A DNA stretch of 64,000 nt from Bacteroidales bacterium (GTDB lineage Bacteria > Bacteroidota > Bacteroidia > Bacteroidales > Paludibacteraceae): positions 1 through 64,000 of the forward strand of contig SUXE01000016.1 in assembly GCA_015061115.1 (NCBI GenBank). The letters run 5' to 3'. Below are positions 34,657-43,451 of the stretch, in pieces. The first letter of the stretch is position 1. Each line of letters begins with the position of its first letter. The notes under the pieces are model-generated. The model saw only the letters and a program-made list of their open reading frames with translations, did no database searches and was not told the DNA's origin. The position numbers were made by a program, and so were the translations under genes.

Positions 34657-35052
34657 ATGAAAATTTTCAGAAAATATATTCTGCCATTTCTGATTTTGTA
34701 TAGTGTTTTGCCAATTGTCTTGGCTGGAATAGTGTTTTGGATGACAACAAACGGATATGCTCCAATGGTATTGTCTGAGATTCAGTTTGTGATGACGTTT
34801 GTGATTTCTGTATTGATAGCGGGCTTGTTAGGCTACATTGTCATGAATCATAACAAAAATATCAAGGCTGTTTATGCAAATCTCTCCAAACAATCTTTGC
34901 TTGTCGTATGTGTTGGAGAAGGTTTGTTTACTGCAAATGCTTTGATGGCGGATCTTTTTGACGGTCTTGTGTTAGGTTCTCTTATTGTAATATTCCCGTT
35001 GCTTTTATATGTGATGAAAACGATGCGAGATATAAAGGAAATGTTGCTATAG
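34657..35052 (+). CDS. Small membrane protein of unknown function
   Basis: I do not recognise a family. The 131-residue product has four hydrophobic segments (about 8-30, 42-65, 80-98 and 103-122) and ends with a charged tail (TMRDIKEMLL). A Lys/Asn-rich loop lies between segments 2 and 3. It is a lone gene: a terminator precedes it and another overlaps its stop codon. Confidence 0.6.
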   Translation: MKIFRKYILPFLILYSVLPIVLAGIVFWMTTNGYAPMVLSEIQFVMTFVISVLIAGLLGYIVMNHNKNIKAVYANLSKQSLLVVCVGEGLFTANALMADLFDGLVLGSLIVIFPLLLYVMKTMRDIKEMLL

Positions 35053-35070
35053 GTAGCAACGTTTGTTTTT
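35043..35070 (+). terminator. Terminator overlapping a stop codon
   Basis: Arms gttgcta (35043-35049) and tagcaac (35054-35060) enclose the stop codon region and are followed by gtttgttttt. It ends the plus-strand gene at 34657. Confidence 0.65.
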
Positions 35071-35072
35071 GG

Positions 35073-35102
35073 ATAAAAAAGGGCAGATAGAACTCTGCCC
35101 TT
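35073..35102 (-). terminator. Terminator of the MBOAT-SGNH operon
   Basis: Arms aagggcaga (35079-35087) and tctgccctt (35094-35102) form a 9-bp stem with a six-base loop. The A tract on its left becomes the U tract for the minus strand. Confidence 0.8.
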
Positions 35103-35103
35103 A

Positions 35104-36048
35104 TTAGTATCCTTTGTTTTTCAACCACTCTTTTAGAGGAATTGCATTTAAACCTTTTCGGGCGATGTCTGTTGAAAGATAATCAGCACCAAATTCGTTC
35201 AGATGAATTATGTCTGATCTGTAACTGAGGTCGGGAAATTCGAAATCCTCATAGTCTGCGATCAAAATGTTTTCATCGTAATCCTTGATGAAATCGCAGA
35301 ATCCATCCCATGAATACCAATTGCTGTAGTTATAAAGAGGGGTAAAGAATAGAACAGGAACCACATTTCTCTGTTTGCAAACTTCAATTGCTTTCCTTAC
35401 GCTAGCTTCTTCATCAGCACAATTCTTCAGTATCCATTCTTTTGAGTAAAAGGTACTTCCGTGTTTTTTCTTTAAAGAGTCGTATTCCGCCACTCCTGTT
35501 AATTGAGGGCAATCAATGAAATATTTCTCAGGTTTTTTCTTGTGGCCAAATCCAAAATCAGAAAGTTCGCTTTTTTTTGTCATTGTCATATTGTAGAAAT
35601 CTGGAGTGAGAATGGCAGCAAAAAAGTCAATGTCACTTAATAAAACGTTCCAGTTGGTTTGTGATTTATCGTAAAAGAAAAGAGGCAATTTTTCACGTAG
35701 TAAGTGAAGCGAAGGTTCCTCTTTTGCTTGTCCCATATGGATAAATAGAAATCTTCCGTGATTAATCAATACAGTGTCGATCTGAGGGTTCTCATCCAAT
35801 AGCTTAGGAAGCAATGGCAGTACATCAGACAACCAAACGGCATTTCTTGACATATTGAATAACCCTCCGATAATGCTATCGTTTAGCGCACGAGCTGTGG
35901 TTGACGGTCCAATTGCAGCAATATGCTTCTTTTGAGGTAGTTTGAAGTTTGCTCTTTGAAGTGATGTCGCTTCATTCCAAGTCATTATGGAAAGAATTCC
36001 GATAGCTCCGAATAGTACGATCAGTATATTAATTATGAATCGTTTCAT
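35104..36048 (-). CDS. SGNH-type acetyltransferase/esterase partner of the MBOAT protein
   Basis: The 314-residue protein has one N-terminal membrane segment (about 5-25) and a periplasmic SGNH-like domain. The nucleophile Ser49 is in IAAIGPSTTARAL and the DxxH block is DIIHLNEFGADYLS near residue 281. Paired MBOAT and SGNH proteins (AlgI/AlgJ, PatA/PatB, DltB/DltD) pass acetyl groups across the membrane to a polysaccharide. The MBOAT gene lies 6 bp upstream. The substrate is unknown; the exopolysaccharide of the neighbouring locus is a candidate by position only. Confidence 0.78.
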   Translation of the reverse strand: MKRFIINILIVLFGAIGILSIMTWNEATSLQRANFKLPQKKHIAAIGPSTTARALNDSIIGGLFNMSRNAVWLSDVLPLLPKLLDENPQIDTVLINHGRFLFIHMGQAKEEPSLHLLREKLPLFFYDKSQTNWNVLLSDIDFFAAILTPDFYNMTMTKKSELSDFGFGHKKKPEKYFIDCPQLTGVAEYDSLKKKHGSTFYSKEWILKNCADEEASVRKAIEVCKQRNVVPVLFFTPLYNYSNWYSWDGFCDFIKDYDENILIADYEDFEFPDLSYRSDIIHLNEFGADYLSTDIARKGLNAIPLKEWLKNKGY

Positions 36049-36054
36049 GATAGG

Positions 36055-37485
36055 TTAGAATTGGAAATATATAAATTGTCCACCTTCGAATACTCCTAAA
36101 CCACCAATGCATACCAATAGAAAAGTTGGCCATACATAGTTGGAGATTATTTTGTTGTTGAATATAGCAAGTTTGTTTACTTGGTGTTCTTCTATATATT
36201 CATAGATGAATATAATTGAAGCTGAGATCATTGTCATTGACAGCCACAATTTTCCTAGTGATAATGTGAAATCGGAAGGGGAGAACATTTGGCATATTGC
36301 AGTTATGGCATCATTGATGCTGTTTGCTCTAAATAGAACCCATGCCAAGTTTATTATAAAAATAGTGATGGCAATGCGCAATGCCTTCTTCCATGAGTGC
36401 CATTCTTTTTTATTGAGTCCACAAGCCCTTTCTATACATTGTACTACACCATGAATGACACCCCACAAAATAAATGTCCAATTGGCTCCGTGCCATATTC
36501 CACTTATTCCGAATGTGATCAACAGATTGCGGTAAGTTTTTCCTTTTGTGGTTCTGCTTCCGCCAAGTGGAAAATAAATATAGTCTCTGAACCATGTGCT
36601 TAGTGATATGTGCCAACGTCTCCAAAAATCTGTGATTGAAGTGGCGAAGTATGGTCTTCTGAAGTTGTCGTGAAGAGAAAATCCAAGGATTCTTGCACAC
36701 CCGATTGCGATGAATGTGTATCCTGCAAAGTCTCCATAAATCTGGAGAGTGAACATGAATGATGCTAGTAATGTGCTGTAGCCTTCATGATTGTCTAGAT
36801 TGTTGAACACTTTGTCTACATACAGTGCGGCTCGATCTGCCATACAAAGTTTCATGAAATAGCCCCATAGCATTAGTTTGAACCCGGATATGGCGAAGTC
36901 ATAGTTGAATTCGTGATCCTCTTTAAACTGATTCAATAAGTTTGTGCTTCGTTCGATAGGTCCGGCAACAAGTTGTGGAAAGAAACTTACAAACAAAGCA
37001 TATGTGAAAAAGTTTTTTTCTGCTTTTATGTCACCTCTGTATACATCAATAGAATATCCGAGTGCTTGGAATATATAGAAAGAGATTCCTACTGGAAGCA
37101 AAACATCCAAACCTGGAATGTTGATTGCAATTCCCATCGCATTAAAAGTGTTGGTGATGGTGTTTGTTACGAATCCATAGTATTTATAAAAAAATAGAAT
37201 TGCAAGATTCAGTACGATGGCTGCGACAAGCCATGTTTTTTTTTGAGGTTTTGTTTTGCTGTTGCTGATTAACAATGCTGCTCCATAAGTGACAGCTGTG
37301 CTTAATAATAATAGCAATGCATATTTGGGCTGCCAACACATGTAGAAATAGTAACTTCCTGCTAAAAGTAACAGGTTTCGGATAGTCAATGTCTTTTCTC
37401 CATTTTTGCTAATGGCTCTTATTCCCCAATATAATATGCATATCAGTGGAAAAAAACACAGAAAACCGTAAGAGTTAAAAAGCAT
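36055..37485 (-). CDS. MBOAT-family O-acyltransferase
   Basis: The 476-residue membrane protein has about eleven membrane segments and the AlgI-like motifs QLVAGPIERSTNLLNQF, DFWRRWHISLSTWFRDYIYF, PLGGSR and the catalytic His in SGIWHGANWTFILWG (about residue 330). It moves acyl groups from a cytoplasmic donor to the periplasmic side. It starts with MLFNSYGFLCFFPL, the normal start of the family, and is followed by the SGNH partner gene. Confidence 0.93.
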   Translation of the reverse strand: MLFNSYGFLCFFPLICILYWGIRAISKNGEKTLTIRNLLLLAGSYYFYMCWQPKYALLLLLSTAVTYGAALLISNSKTKPQKKTWLVAAIVLNLAILFFYKYYGFVTNTITNTFNAMGIAINIPGLDVLLPVGISFYIFQALGYSIDVYRGDIKAEKNFFTYALFVSFFPQLVAGPIERSTNLLNQFKEDHEFNYDFAISGFKLMLWGYFMKLCMADRAALYVDKVFNNLDNHEGYSTLLASFMFTLQIYGDFAGYTFIAIGCARILGFSLHDNFRRPYFATSITDFWRRWHISLSTWFRDYIYFPLGGSRTTKGKTYRNLLITFGISGIWHGANWTFILWGVIHGVVQCIERACGLNKKEWHSWKKALRIAITIFIINLAWVLFRANSINDAITAICQMFSPSDFTLSLGKLWLSMTMISASIIFIYEYIEEHQVNKLAIFNNKIISNYVWPTFLLVCIGGLGVFEGGQFIYFQF

Positions 37486-37649
37486 TGTAAAATCTTTTTA
37501 TGCCTTTTTGCTTCAGTAAAGGCTCATTTTTATTTTTAGAAACATGAAGCAAATGTCTGATTTTTTACATAAATCGAGACATTATGTTTCTTTGTAGTTT
37601 TTTCTAAGCAAGTTGTTGTTTATGTAAAAACAATCGCATTATCTAGTTG

Positions 37650-37657
37650 CAAAGATA
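37650..37657 (-). promoter_or_regulatory. Putative -7 element of the MBOAT-SGNH operon
   Basis: On the minus strand this reads TATCTTTG (TAnnTTTG), giving a leader of about 160 nt before the MBOAT start at 37485. A TTTG lies upstream but at 12 nt, shorter than the usual 19-20. Confidence 0.45.
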
Positions 37658-37684
37658 GATAAAATATGTCAAACAACATAATAA

Positions 37685-38962
37685 TTATAGTGTTTGTTGC
37701 TTTTTTTCAAAGAATTTCTCTCCCCATTTTTTCCAACCATCTAAATCTGCTATATTTTCATTGTGAAAAAGGGTTGTGAAATCGCCTCCTGTGGCGTTGC
37801 TTTCTTTTTTTAAGGAGTCGATGTATTCGTATGCGGCATCTACGCTTAGTTTCATATTTGATCGTAGAGTCTTGTCCATCACTATAAGAGGATGGACTGT
37901 AAGTTTGGTTTCGTTTTCTTTCTCTATGTTATAGAAAGAGAATGGTTTTGATGTCCCGGCACGGTATCCTGCCATGTCGGAATATGCCATTGAATAATCA
38001 TCTGTAAATCCGAATTTTTCCAATCTTTCATAGCCGTACGGCAGTGCGAATTTCAGATAGTGGAAACGACATCTGGTGACGGCTCTTCCTAAACATTTTC
38101 CCAATATCCACTTCTCTAATTTTAGGGCTGTATCATTTGTGGCGGCTCTGTAAGAGATATGTAGTCCCACCACGATTTGTTTGGCTATCTTTTGTTTGGC
38201 TTTCCAGTATCGTAAACTTGGGAATATTGTTTTCTTGTCGAATTTGCTGTAGCATCCGCAGTGAAAGAATATTACATTGTCGGGGGTCTCATCGGCAAGA
38301 CGCTGGCTGACTTCTTCAATGTTGAAGAAAGGGTCGTCTTCGACGTGGAACAGCGTTTTCCATCTTTTTAGGATATCTTGTCTGTTTCCATTGACCAAGT
38401 CTTTCACACTGCTTAAAATATGTCTTATAATGCCTTTGTTTCGGAACGCATAGACATTGTCCACGTCCACTGTTGTGAGGTTTATCGGTGTATGTTTGGG
38501 AATCCCTATTTTGAATTTGTCATTTATGAAAAGACGGAATTCTTCTGTCCATTTGTCAACCACTGGGGTTTGTAGCAGTCCTTGTTTGAATAAAGTGCTG
38601 TTTTCTTGTTTGTATCGTCCATGTTTGTCTGTCGCATTCTCTCCATACTCTTCATATCTTGAGATGAGGTAAAACACGGCAGAAAAGATGTCGAATCCGA
38701 GTTCACATTCTGTAGGGAACAGATGCTCTTCTTTCCATTCTGGATAGACGTTGGTGATTCCTTGCTGATGGAGCAGACCACAAGGAGCAATGTTTAGAGC
38801 ATTGTCGACGATGGAGTTTGAATAGTTGATGACGGCATCATTCGCGTCTGCTTTGAAATCATTCTGCTGACAGATTTTGAATTCTACACCTAGCCAACGG
38901 TTGAAAATCTGTCGGCATACGTATTCCAATCTGTTGGTGTGTGACGCGATGATGTAGATCAT
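37685..38962 (-). CDS. Polysaccharide deacetylase-like protein (Bacteroidetes type)
   Basis: The 425-residue protein has no signal peptide. Its middle carries NLTTVDVDNVYAFRNKGIIR and VIFFHCGCYSKFDKK, GLHISYRAA and a C-terminal LTVHPLIVMD, the order of the NodB-like fold found in Bacteroidetes DUF7033/polysaccharide deacetylase proteins. The metal-binding Asp pair may be VDVDN, but I cannot confirm the full metal site. It is the last gene of a five-gene minus operon and starts 12 bp after radC. Confidence 0.65.
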   Translation of the reverse strand: MIYIIASHTNRLEYVCRQIFNRWLGVEFKICQQNDFKADANDAVINYSNSIVDNALNIAPCGLLHQQGITNVYPEWKEEHLFPTECELGFDIFSAVFYLISRYEEYGENATDKHGRYKQENSTLFKQGLLQTPVVDKWTEEFRLFINDKFKIGIPKHTPINLTTVDVDNVYAFRNKGIIRHILSSVKDLVNGNRQDILKRWKTLFHVEDDPFFNIEEVSQRLADETPDNVIFFHCGCYSKFDKKTIFPSLRYWKAKQKIAKQIVVGLHISYRAATNDTALKLEKWILGKCLGRAVTRCRFHYLKFALPYGYERLEKFGFTDDYSMAYSDMAGYRAGTSKPFSFYNIEKENETKLTVHPLIVMDKTLRSNMKLSVDAAYEYIDSLKKESNATGGDFTTLFHNENIADLDGWKKWGEKFFEKKQQTL

Positions 38963-38974
38963 GATACTTAAACT

Positions 38975-39733
38975 TTATTCCAATTTGTCGTTATCGGAAA
39001 AACTGTAATACTTGTTGTCTGCTATTATGATGTGGTCGATAAGCCTTATTCTCATCAGCTGGCATCCTCGGTAAATTTCTAGCGTCGACGAGATATCGGC
39101 CATGCTTGGTGTGATCGAACCTCCAGGATGGTTGTGTGCCAGGGCCACGGTGGTGAATCCGTAGAGCAATGCTTTGCTGACAACGACCCTCACGTCAAGC
39201 AGTGTGCAGTCGAACGATCCCTTGGAAATGCATTCTATTTTGCGGATATTTCCAGCACCGTCGATCATAGCCAAATGCACCTCTTCGCTAGTGCAGTCTT
39301 GCAGACCGGGAGCGAAAGCCTGATACAGATCCATACTGCTTTTCACTTTCTTGTAGGTGTCAGTCTCTTTGCGTCTTCGCGTCGCCAGTTCCATTGCTGC
39401 GGCAATCGTCAATGCTTTGGCAGGACCGATGCCTTTGAATCTGCACAGATAATTGACATCTCGTTTTGCCAGTACACCGAGTTTGTCTTCCGCATCATGC
39501 ATGATCTCTTTACATAATTCGATCACATTCTGCCCCGGTGTGCCTGAACCTACAAGTATGGCGAGCAACTCTGCGTTTGATAATGCGTCTGCTCCAGAAG
39601 AGAGGAATTTTTCTCTTGGCAACGTCTCCTTGTTTTTCCTCTTCAATGAAGATTCGTTTGATGAAACGTCCAATAGACAATCATCTTCCTGTTCTTCAAT
39701 GTCTTTTTTTGCTGTTACTAATCTTAATGTCAT
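38975..39733 (-). CDS. radC: RadC-family JAB/MPN domain protein
   Basis: The 252-residue protein has a helix-hairpin-helix part (ALSNAELLAILVGSGTPGQN and FKGIGPAKALTI) and a C-terminal JAMM metallo-domain with VALAHNHPGGSITPSMAD. About 35 extra charged residues precede the usual start. The name comes from an E. coli mutation later traced to recG, so a DNA-repair role is not established. It starts 3 bp after the acyltransferase gene. Confidence 0.93.
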   Translation of the reverse strand: MTLRLVTAKKDIEEQEDDCLLDVSSNESSLKRKNKETLPREKFLSSGADALSNAELLAILVGSGTPGQNVIELCKEIMHDAEDKLGVLAKRDVNYLCRFKGIGPAKALTIAAAMELATRRRKETDTYKKVKSSMDLYQAFAPGLQDCTSEEVHLAMIDGAGNIRKIECISKGSFDCTLLDVRVVVSKALLYGFTTVALAHNHPGGSITPSMADISSTLEIYRGCQLMRIRLIDHIIIADNKYYSFSDNDKLE

Positions 39734-39736
39734 TTT

Positions 39737-40894
39737 TTATAATTCTCCTGCAGAGGCGAGGTTGTTCACGAGAGTGTTGGAATACATCTCCAGCATTTTC
39801 ATTCTCAAGAACTCTTCGTCTTTGTTTTCAATGTCTATCTTGTTTATCTGTTCCTCCAAATAGTTGTCGAAAACGTTCTTTTCAATAGTAGAATACTTGT
39901 CTTTGAATCGGTCAGTGCCGAATCTTTCGTCGTAAGCCACATAGTTGCCAGGGAAGAAACGGTAGGCTTTGTGGATGGCTCCATCTATAAGTTTTGCTAC
40001 CTTTTCGATCACTTGTTGACGGTCATCGTCTTCGTTAACCAACTGGTCGATCAGTGGAGAGATTGTTTTTGTGACCTCATAGTGAATTCTTCCTTTGTAA
40101 CCACGAAGTCCGGTGTTCATGTTTATGATGTCATCCTGGGCACTCTTCTTGAATTCTGGATTGTCACGTTTCTGCTGGAATTCTTTTGCCTTCAAGAAGT
40201 CGCATGCATCATACTCATAGCAAATAGCTATAGGTGTGATGTTCAAATCCATGAATCCCTGTTTTACGTTTTCACTGCTCATGTTGAGCATTTTAAGAAG
40301 ACTCTCTTGCATCACGTCGTTACTATCTTTTGCACGTCCTTCTCTTTGGGCAATCCACACAGATGATTTGTTCTCTGTAATCATGGAACGGATATATGCA
40401 GACATCTTCTGTGACGACATGAATATCTCACGTTTCGTGCCTGAACGGTTGACAATCAGACTTTTGTTGATTTTCATCAGGTCTGTGATCCAAGGCTTTG
40501 AACAAAGATTGTCTCCGATCGCATTCTGAGATGTCTGTATTCCTTTAGCTATGAGTTGCACATTTAGCAACGCGGCGTCAAGAATGATGTCGCGGTGGTT
40601 GGATATAAATAGATATTTTTTGTCGTTTGTAAGTGCATCCATGCCATTGTTGGTCATGCCATCTGATGTGTTCTCCACTAGATTGCCCAAGAAACGAGTC
40701 ATGACAATCTGCTGAAAATCATCAGCAGATTTGATCTGCATCACTTTCTCCACAATGACATTGGGGTCAGCCTCAGGGAAAATGTGTGGCAATACCTTTA
40801 GAAATTCTTCGTTGTTGCAAACTCGTGCAATCGCATCCGGAATTTCCGAATCATAATACGGACGCATGTCGTCAAAATTGAATTCTGTTTCCAT
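39737..40894 (-). CDS. PlsB/glycerol-phosphate-type acyltransferase
   Basis: The 385-residue protein has the acyltransferase HX4D box in FISNHRDIILDAALL (about residue 100), followed by SLIVNRSGTKRE and VWIAQREGRAKDSND. These blocks match the PlsB/PlsC superfamily, which esterifies glycerol phosphate or related lipids on the cytoplasmic face. No membrane segment is obvious. The gene overlaps wbqC by one base (TAATG). The exact acceptor is not known. Confidence 0.8.
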   Translation of the reverse strand: METEFNFDDMRPYYDSEIPDAIARVCNNEEFLKVLPHIFPEADPNVIVEKVMQIKSADDFQQIVMTRFLGNLVENTSDGMTNNGMDALTNDKKYLFISNHRDIILDAALLNVQLIAKGIQTSQNAIGDNLCSKPWITDLMKINKSLIVNRSGTKREIFMSSQKMSAYIRSMITENKSSVWIAQREGRAKDSNDVMQESLLKMLNMSSENVKQGFMDLNITPIAICYEYDACDFLKAKEFQQKRDNPEFKKSAQDDIINMNTGLRGYKGRIHYEVTKTISPLIDQLVNEDDDRQQVIEKVAKLIDGAIHKAYRFFPGNYVAYDERFGTDRFKDKYSTIEKNVFDNYLEEQINKIDIENKDEEFLRMKMLEMYSNTLVNNLASAGEL

Positions 40895-41511
40895 TATATA
40901 GTTTTTGACTTTTCTTTTAAATATAACACTGATTCCGGACCGAGGTTGAATAGCAGATCCACTATGCTTAATCCATCGGTAAACCCAAACTTTTCCGTAA
41001 ACATTTGGTAGTAGGGTTTTGAGTCTGTGTCTGTAGTTTCTTTTTTGGGATTAAATAGCTCTCTTGCATCTTCAATCCCGGGTTCTCCTTCGAAGTAACT
41101 ATCTGTTGTCAAGATTTCCCGTTTTATTCCAATTGCATCCAGCGTAAACTCTAGCAAACGCATGTTGAAATCAAACAGATACTTCTCTTTTTTTTCGTAG
41201 ATGGCTTGGATGTCATCTTTGTAATACTCAAAGAACGGTGTGGAATTATAGCTTGTTTCCATCGCTCTTAAGTGTAGACGTCTCCATTCCTGTCCATACG
41301 AAATGCAAATATCTCTTATTTTTGTCTTATCCGTATGTTTTTCTACTGGAATACTCAAATCCATCACTCCACTTTCTGTCTGGATGCGGCATCTGTTCCT
41401 GTATGTCTGTTTGACATAATGGTCGTGCTGCTCCACAAGAATTTTGTCGTGGGCATAGATTTTTGCATAGTAGCCTACTGGTGCGAAATATGCTGACTGC
41501 AGTACTATCAT
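40894..41511 (-). CDS. WbqC-like family protein
   Basis: The 205-residue protein begins MIVLQSAYFAPVGYYAKIY and has YRNRCRIQTESGVMDLSIPVEK, RHLRAMETSYNSTPFFEYY and SSYFEGEPG-like stretches, as in the WbqC family. WbqC proteins are found in polysaccharide loci and in many Bacteroidetes core operons; the activity is not settled, with an aminoacyl- or acyl-transfer role proposed for some. It starts 1 bp after the Ig-like lipoprotein gene. Confidence 0.85.
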   Translation of the reverse strand: MIVLQSAYFAPVGYYAKIYAHDKILVEQHDHYVKQTYRNRCRIQTESGVMDLSIPVEKHTDKTKIRDICISYGQEWRRLHLRAMETSYNSTPFFEYYKDDIQAIYEKKEKYLFDFNMRLLEFTLDAIGIKREILTTDSYFEGEPGIEDARELFNPKKETTDTDSKPYYQMFTEKFGFTDGLSIVDLLFNLGPESVLYLKEKSKTI

Positions 41512-41512
41512 C

Positions 41513-43390
41513 TTATCGTTTTTTTTGAGGTGTTGGATAAGATGACGTTGGACGCTGACTATGCAATGGCAACTTGTCGATCACCCAATCTTCTTCGTAG
41601 TCCCAGTTAGCTGATACCGAAAGAAATTTCTCAAAAAAGTAGACATTCTCAGGTTGTTTCAGACCGTTGTAGTCTCCTGTTGTCCAGTCTCCGTCTTTGT
41701 CTGTGTCGACAATGAGTCGTGCTGCATAGGAACCAGGAACTATGTTTATGAATTCCACTTTATTGTCTTTTGGGTATTCCCGTCTTACCACTTTATCTTT
41801 GTCTACGAGCTCTACAATCACATCTCCTGCTGGTATGTTTTCCATTTTTAGGATGATGTTAGAGTACTCATTTTTCTCTTTCTTCCTGAATGTCAATATA
41901 GTAGAATCGTTTTCAAGTCCGTATATGTCTCTTACTTTGCTTGAATCTACTATTACTTTATAAGAGAGCCCTTCTTCCCAATTTCCCTCCAATCTGTATT
42001 TTCTGCCACAATTGTCTGCTGCAACTATAGTAAATGGCAATGGCTTTTTTGTAGTGTCTTTTTTCTCATGGACAACCAATGCTTCTGACCTGAAATCGAA
42101 CGTAGGAGTCTCGAATATGATTTCAGGTGTGCCATTTATTTCTACTGTTTTTGAGATAGAAATATTAAGTGTCGCTTTCTTCTTTTTTGCAGCCCTTTCT
42201 TCTTTTTTGCTGACTTTCACTTTTTTATAGATGCTTGTGACTGTATCTGTCTGCTCTACAAATGCTCCCACAGAATCGGTCGCAATGTATGTCATCGCAA
42301 ATTCCAACGTGTCTAGTTTGACGATGTTGGTATCTTTGATCCAATAATGGATTGTGTCTGTTGTGACGCTTGGCTCAACAATATACCAATCATTTGTGGC
42401 CGGGCTGAAGTTAGTCGGCTTGATTGATGGCTTTTGTTTCTGCTTTCTATCGTTAGTGAAGTAGAGTGTTATCTTTCTTGCATCTGTTCGTTCCGCTTTC
42501 TTGAACGCTTGGAATGGTACCTCTTTGGCAAACAGACGCATCTCAATTGAATCTGGCAGATAGTATGGACTTTCTTTGCATACTATGCTGTCCACAATAA
42601 ATGTGTCTGTGCGGACGTTGCCGGGCTCCAAACCAAGTAGTGAGTCTCTGTCTACCGATTTCCATGTCGTGTCACATCTCTCCACCATTTTTTTTCTTGG
42701 TGTGACCACTGTGTCTATCCATGCTATACTCTCGCCTGGCGCGTCGTATTTGAAATTTGTATTGTCATCTTTTACAGCACACAGATGGTATGGCTTCTCT
42801 TTAAGCCCTCGTAGAATGAACCTTCCGTTCTTGTTGGTTTTGGTTATTCTTTCGAGTCTCTTTGTGGCCAAAGTGGAATCTGTCCACTCTGAGTACACTC
42901 CGATTGTGATATTCTCTTGTGGAACAAGGGTATATGCGTCCACAACGTTGCCGGATATGCAGAACGAGTCGATCTGATTTCCTGTCGCAAACTCAAAGTA
43001 ATAGTTTCTGATTGGGTTGCCTTCTCGGAAATCTGTGATATTATCTCCAAAATCAATGATGTATGTGGCATTTTTTTCCAATGTGTCTTTGAATGTGATG
43101 CTTACTTTCTTTCCTACACTCTTGATTTCAGGAGTCATTTCCATAGGTGGAGATACAATCACGTCTTGAGCATCTTTCAAGACTACATACTCATCGAATA
43201 TTATTTCTGCCTTTTCTGGCTTAGCGTTGACAGCACTTCTTTCTGGTGTGCTGAAAATGTATTTAGGAGGTCTGATGTCGCGAGGCCCACCTTGTGGTCC
43301 GCTACCCATATTGGCACACGAATGCATGCCAGCAATTCCTATTGCTGACATCATCAAATATGCTATTTTTTTCAGGTACTTCTCCACCAT
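41513..43390 (-). CDS. Ig-like (Big_5/SbsA) domain lipoprotein
   Basis: The 625-residue protein has a lipobox-type leader (GIAGMHSC near residue 25) and then GGPRDIRPPKY, typical of a Bacteroidetes family with an N-terminal Big_5 Ig-like domain (about 40-135, with AEIIFDEYVVLKD and DTLEKNATYIIDFG). A carboxypeptidase-regulatory-like region follows (GRFILRGLKEKPYHLCAVKD), and the last 150 residues resemble a second beta domain (GDVIVELVD, PGSYAARLIVDTDKDG). It is likely on the outer membrane, with unknown role, and heads the five-gene minus operon behind a full promoter. Confidence 0.82.
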   Translation of the reverse strand: MVEKYLKKIAYLMMSAIGIAGMHSCANMGSGPQGGPRDIRPPKYIFSTPERSAVNAKPEKAEIIFDEYVVLKDAQDVIVSPPMEMTPEIKSVGKKVSITFKDTLEKNATYIIDFGDNITDFREGNPIRNYYFEFATGNQIDSFCISGNVVDAYTLVPQENITIGVYSEWTDSTLATKRLERITKTNKNGRFILRGLKEKPYHLCAVKDDNTNFKYDAPGESIAWIDTVVTPRKKMVERCDTTWKSVDRDSLLGLEPGNVRTDTFIVDSIVCKESPYYLPDSIEMRLFAKEVPFQAFKKAERTDARKITLYFTNDRKQKQKPSIKPTNFSPATNDWYIVEPSVTTDTIHYWIKDTNIVKLDTLEFAMTYIATDSVGAFVEQTDTVTSIYKKVKVSKKEERAAKKKKATLNISISKTVEINGTPEIIFETPTFDFRSEALVVHEKKDTTKKPLPFTIVAADNCGRKYRLEGNWEEGLSYKVIVDSSKVRDIYGLENDSTILTFRKKEKNEYSNIILKMENIPAGDVIVELVDKDKVVRREYPKDNKVEFINIVPGSYAARLIVDTDKDGDWTTGDYNGLKQPENVYFFEKFLSVSANWDYEEDWVIDKLPLHSQRPTSSYPTPQKKR

Positions 43391-43405
43391 TTATTCAATT
43401 TGTCG

Positions 43406-43436
43406 CAAATGTAATGTTTTTCTTCTTATTGACAAA
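43406..43436 (-). promoter_or_regulatory. Bacteroidetes-type promoter of the Ig-lipoprotein/wbqC/radC operon
   Basis: On the minus strand TTTG (43433-43436), a 19-nt spacer and TACATTTG (43406-43413) match both halves of the consensus. The start codon is about 16 nt after the -7 box. Confidence 0.8.
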
Positions 43437-43451
43437 AATTGTTTGATGCGA

